Assembly (NCBI GenBank): GCA_004352715.1
Contig: SCFE01000057.1
Span: forward strand, 1,585,418-1,649,417
DNA length: 64,000 bases
Origin: Hofstenia miamia
Taxonomy: Eukaryota; Xenacoelomorpha; Acoela
Direction of reading: 5' to 3'
Positions 62,744 to 64,000 of this stretch are shown here, one piece after another (the first letter of the stretch is position 1; every line of letters starts with the position of its first letter). The notes beneath the pieces were generated by a model. It was not told the origin of the DNA. It did no database searches and was given only the letters and a program-made list of their open reading frames with translations. A program made the position numbers and the translations under genes.

Positions 62744-63447
62744 TAGGCGTTCTACGGAAAAACCAAACAACTGCACTTTTGGTCAAACTTTGATCTGACC
62801 ACTTGGACTCAGTCCCTGTTGTCCAAGGATCATGCCAAAGCAGTTGAAACCGCTCGAAGCGCCATCTCACATGAAATCACAGAATCCAGTTACCGTATTT
62901 ACCCTTTTCCACGAAAAATTACTCCCAAAGCGGGGGAGCGGCTTATCTACATAAACATCTCGCGAAGACACTCAATTTGCACATATATTGTAAACTAAAG
63001 TACGAGATCTTGCTGTAATATACATTAAAGTAAAGTAATATCCTTGTTTAAAAGACAAACAATTAATTTATTAAAAATAACACAATATTAAAGTATTAGA
63101 ATATGCATGTAAATATCAAAAGCAACTTTAATCAGCATCCTTTACAAGATCTATATAGGTTTATAGTTTTACGTAATATATTAAGATAGGGTATAAATCG
63201 CGGAAATACAGGTTTCTTTTCTTTAAAGTTGTAAAAAATATCTGAATAATGTAAATAAATATGTTTCGTTGATTCAGTGCTTGTGAATTTTTATATTGCT
63301 CAAAAAACTCTTTTTCATAAAAATCTCCCAAACTCGGGTAAATATGGTAACTCATTCCTGTAGTTTAGTCTAGAACAACAATCTTCTGTGCAGTTTTTCT
63401 CGAAAACTTGAAATATGCAGTTGTTTGGTTTTTCAGTGGAACGCCAG
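62744..63447. mobile_element. 704-bp MITE with inverted ends and TA duplication
   Basis: Left GGCGTTCTACGGAAAAACCA and right (reversed) GGCGTTCCACTGAAAAACCA continue to match through AACAACTGCA. TA flanks both ends (62742-62743, 63448-63449). The interior shows no transposase, so it is a non-autonomous element, probably of the Tc1/mariner superfamily. It sits just upstream of the possible 5' exon of the USP gene. Confidence 0.85.
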
Positions 63448-64000
63448 TATTACCAATCATTCGAATCATGCAAGTGCTCATTCTTGCCAATTGCAAATTA
63501 GAAATCATTTATGAATTCTGGTTTTTCGCAAAAAAGTTCGTTTTGTAATATTTTCCTAAGGCATGCACCACAACGTTCTATCTACTAAATTTCACTTGCA
63601 AACCAAGATGATGTAGCACTCCCATTGCATTTAATGCTAATTTATAAAGATTAACAACAGAACTAATGAAAAAACTGTTGTTTTTTTACCAAATTTAGTT
63701 TCACAATTGCAAACCTTGGACGACAATACAATTTGAAGTCTTTTTCATAATCATATAATAGCGTTGGTTGACAGGTAATAAGTACCATTTGATACAATTG
63801 AGAATTTATTACTAAGTTTGAATAGATTTTAATGTTATGACATGAAAAATCAATAAAACTATATTTCTAAGAAATCAACAATCCACTTGTTTAAAAAAAG
63901 GCTTTAAAATCTGCCAAGAATATATTTAGTGGTTCACAGCTTACGATTAAAAAATGTTACATAGGATACCGGTCCTAATTACTATTGATTGAAGAAAGCA
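63448..64000. other. Unassigned end of window
   Basis: Presumably 5' intron or upstream region of the USP gene. Minus-strand frames near 63650-63740 contain a Cys-x-Cys but do not fit the gene in phase. Nothing else is recognised. Confidence 0.4.

Noticed and set aside
1-64000. A new multi-gene defence, metabolic or signalling system
   Set aside because: Apart from one housekeeping-type deubiquitinase gene, every recognisable feature is a transposon, a repeat or an assembly artefact.

Overview
This is a repeat-rich, AT-rich stretch of an invertebrate metazoan nuclear genome. The signs are GT-AG introns, a USP16/45-type deubiquitinase, many Tc1/mariner elements, a Maverick/Polinton polymerase gene, Helitron-type OTU and PIF1 remnants, and LINE fragments. 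I cannot name the species. The window is a draft scaffold: it has three 1000-N gaps (28840-29839, 31017-32016, 33053-34052), a 783-N gap (41693-42475), several short gaps, and false duplications beside the short gaps. || The only host gene I can defend is one long minus-strand gene encoding a ubiquitin-specific protease of the USP16/45 type. I reconstructed it from 16 exons whose splice phases all agree, from 62200 (ZnF-UBP, N-terminal side) to the stop codon at 3812: 811 residues plus stop, with the N-terminus missing. Its catalytic Cys, His and Asp exons lie at 59019-59195, 6266-6467 and 3812-3924. One intron, 11930-49386, is about 37.5 kb as assembled. Almost every other recognisable feature is a transposon inside an intron of this gene. 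|| Layout. 1-3700: reverse-transcriptase fossil, a Tc1-type element with tandem repeats, then the 3' end of the USP gene. 3812-11929: the last five USP exons, with LINE fragments in the intron between two of them. 11930-49386: the giant intron, holding Tc1/mariner copies, three OTU-domain fragments, a broken Polinton DNA polymerase gene (23124-37629), an LTR-like element inside that polymerase gene, and a broken Helitron-type helicase (43690-47110). 49387-62200: eleven USP exons, with introns carrying one intact-looking Tc1 element that has very long inverted repeats (53301-55711) and a decayed Tc1 (55944-57651). 62201-64000: possible further 5' exons and a TIR-flanked MITE. || Three Tc1-type transposases (20297-21310, 26176-27198, 54031-55038) keep open frames and complete catalytic triads; all other transposon genes seen are broken. 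Nested insertions give a relative history: a Tc1 and an LTR-like element both landed in the Polinton polymerase gene, and a short Tc1 derivative landed in the Helitron helicase. I found no CRISPR array, operon, rRNA or tRNA, and no convincing new multi-gene system.
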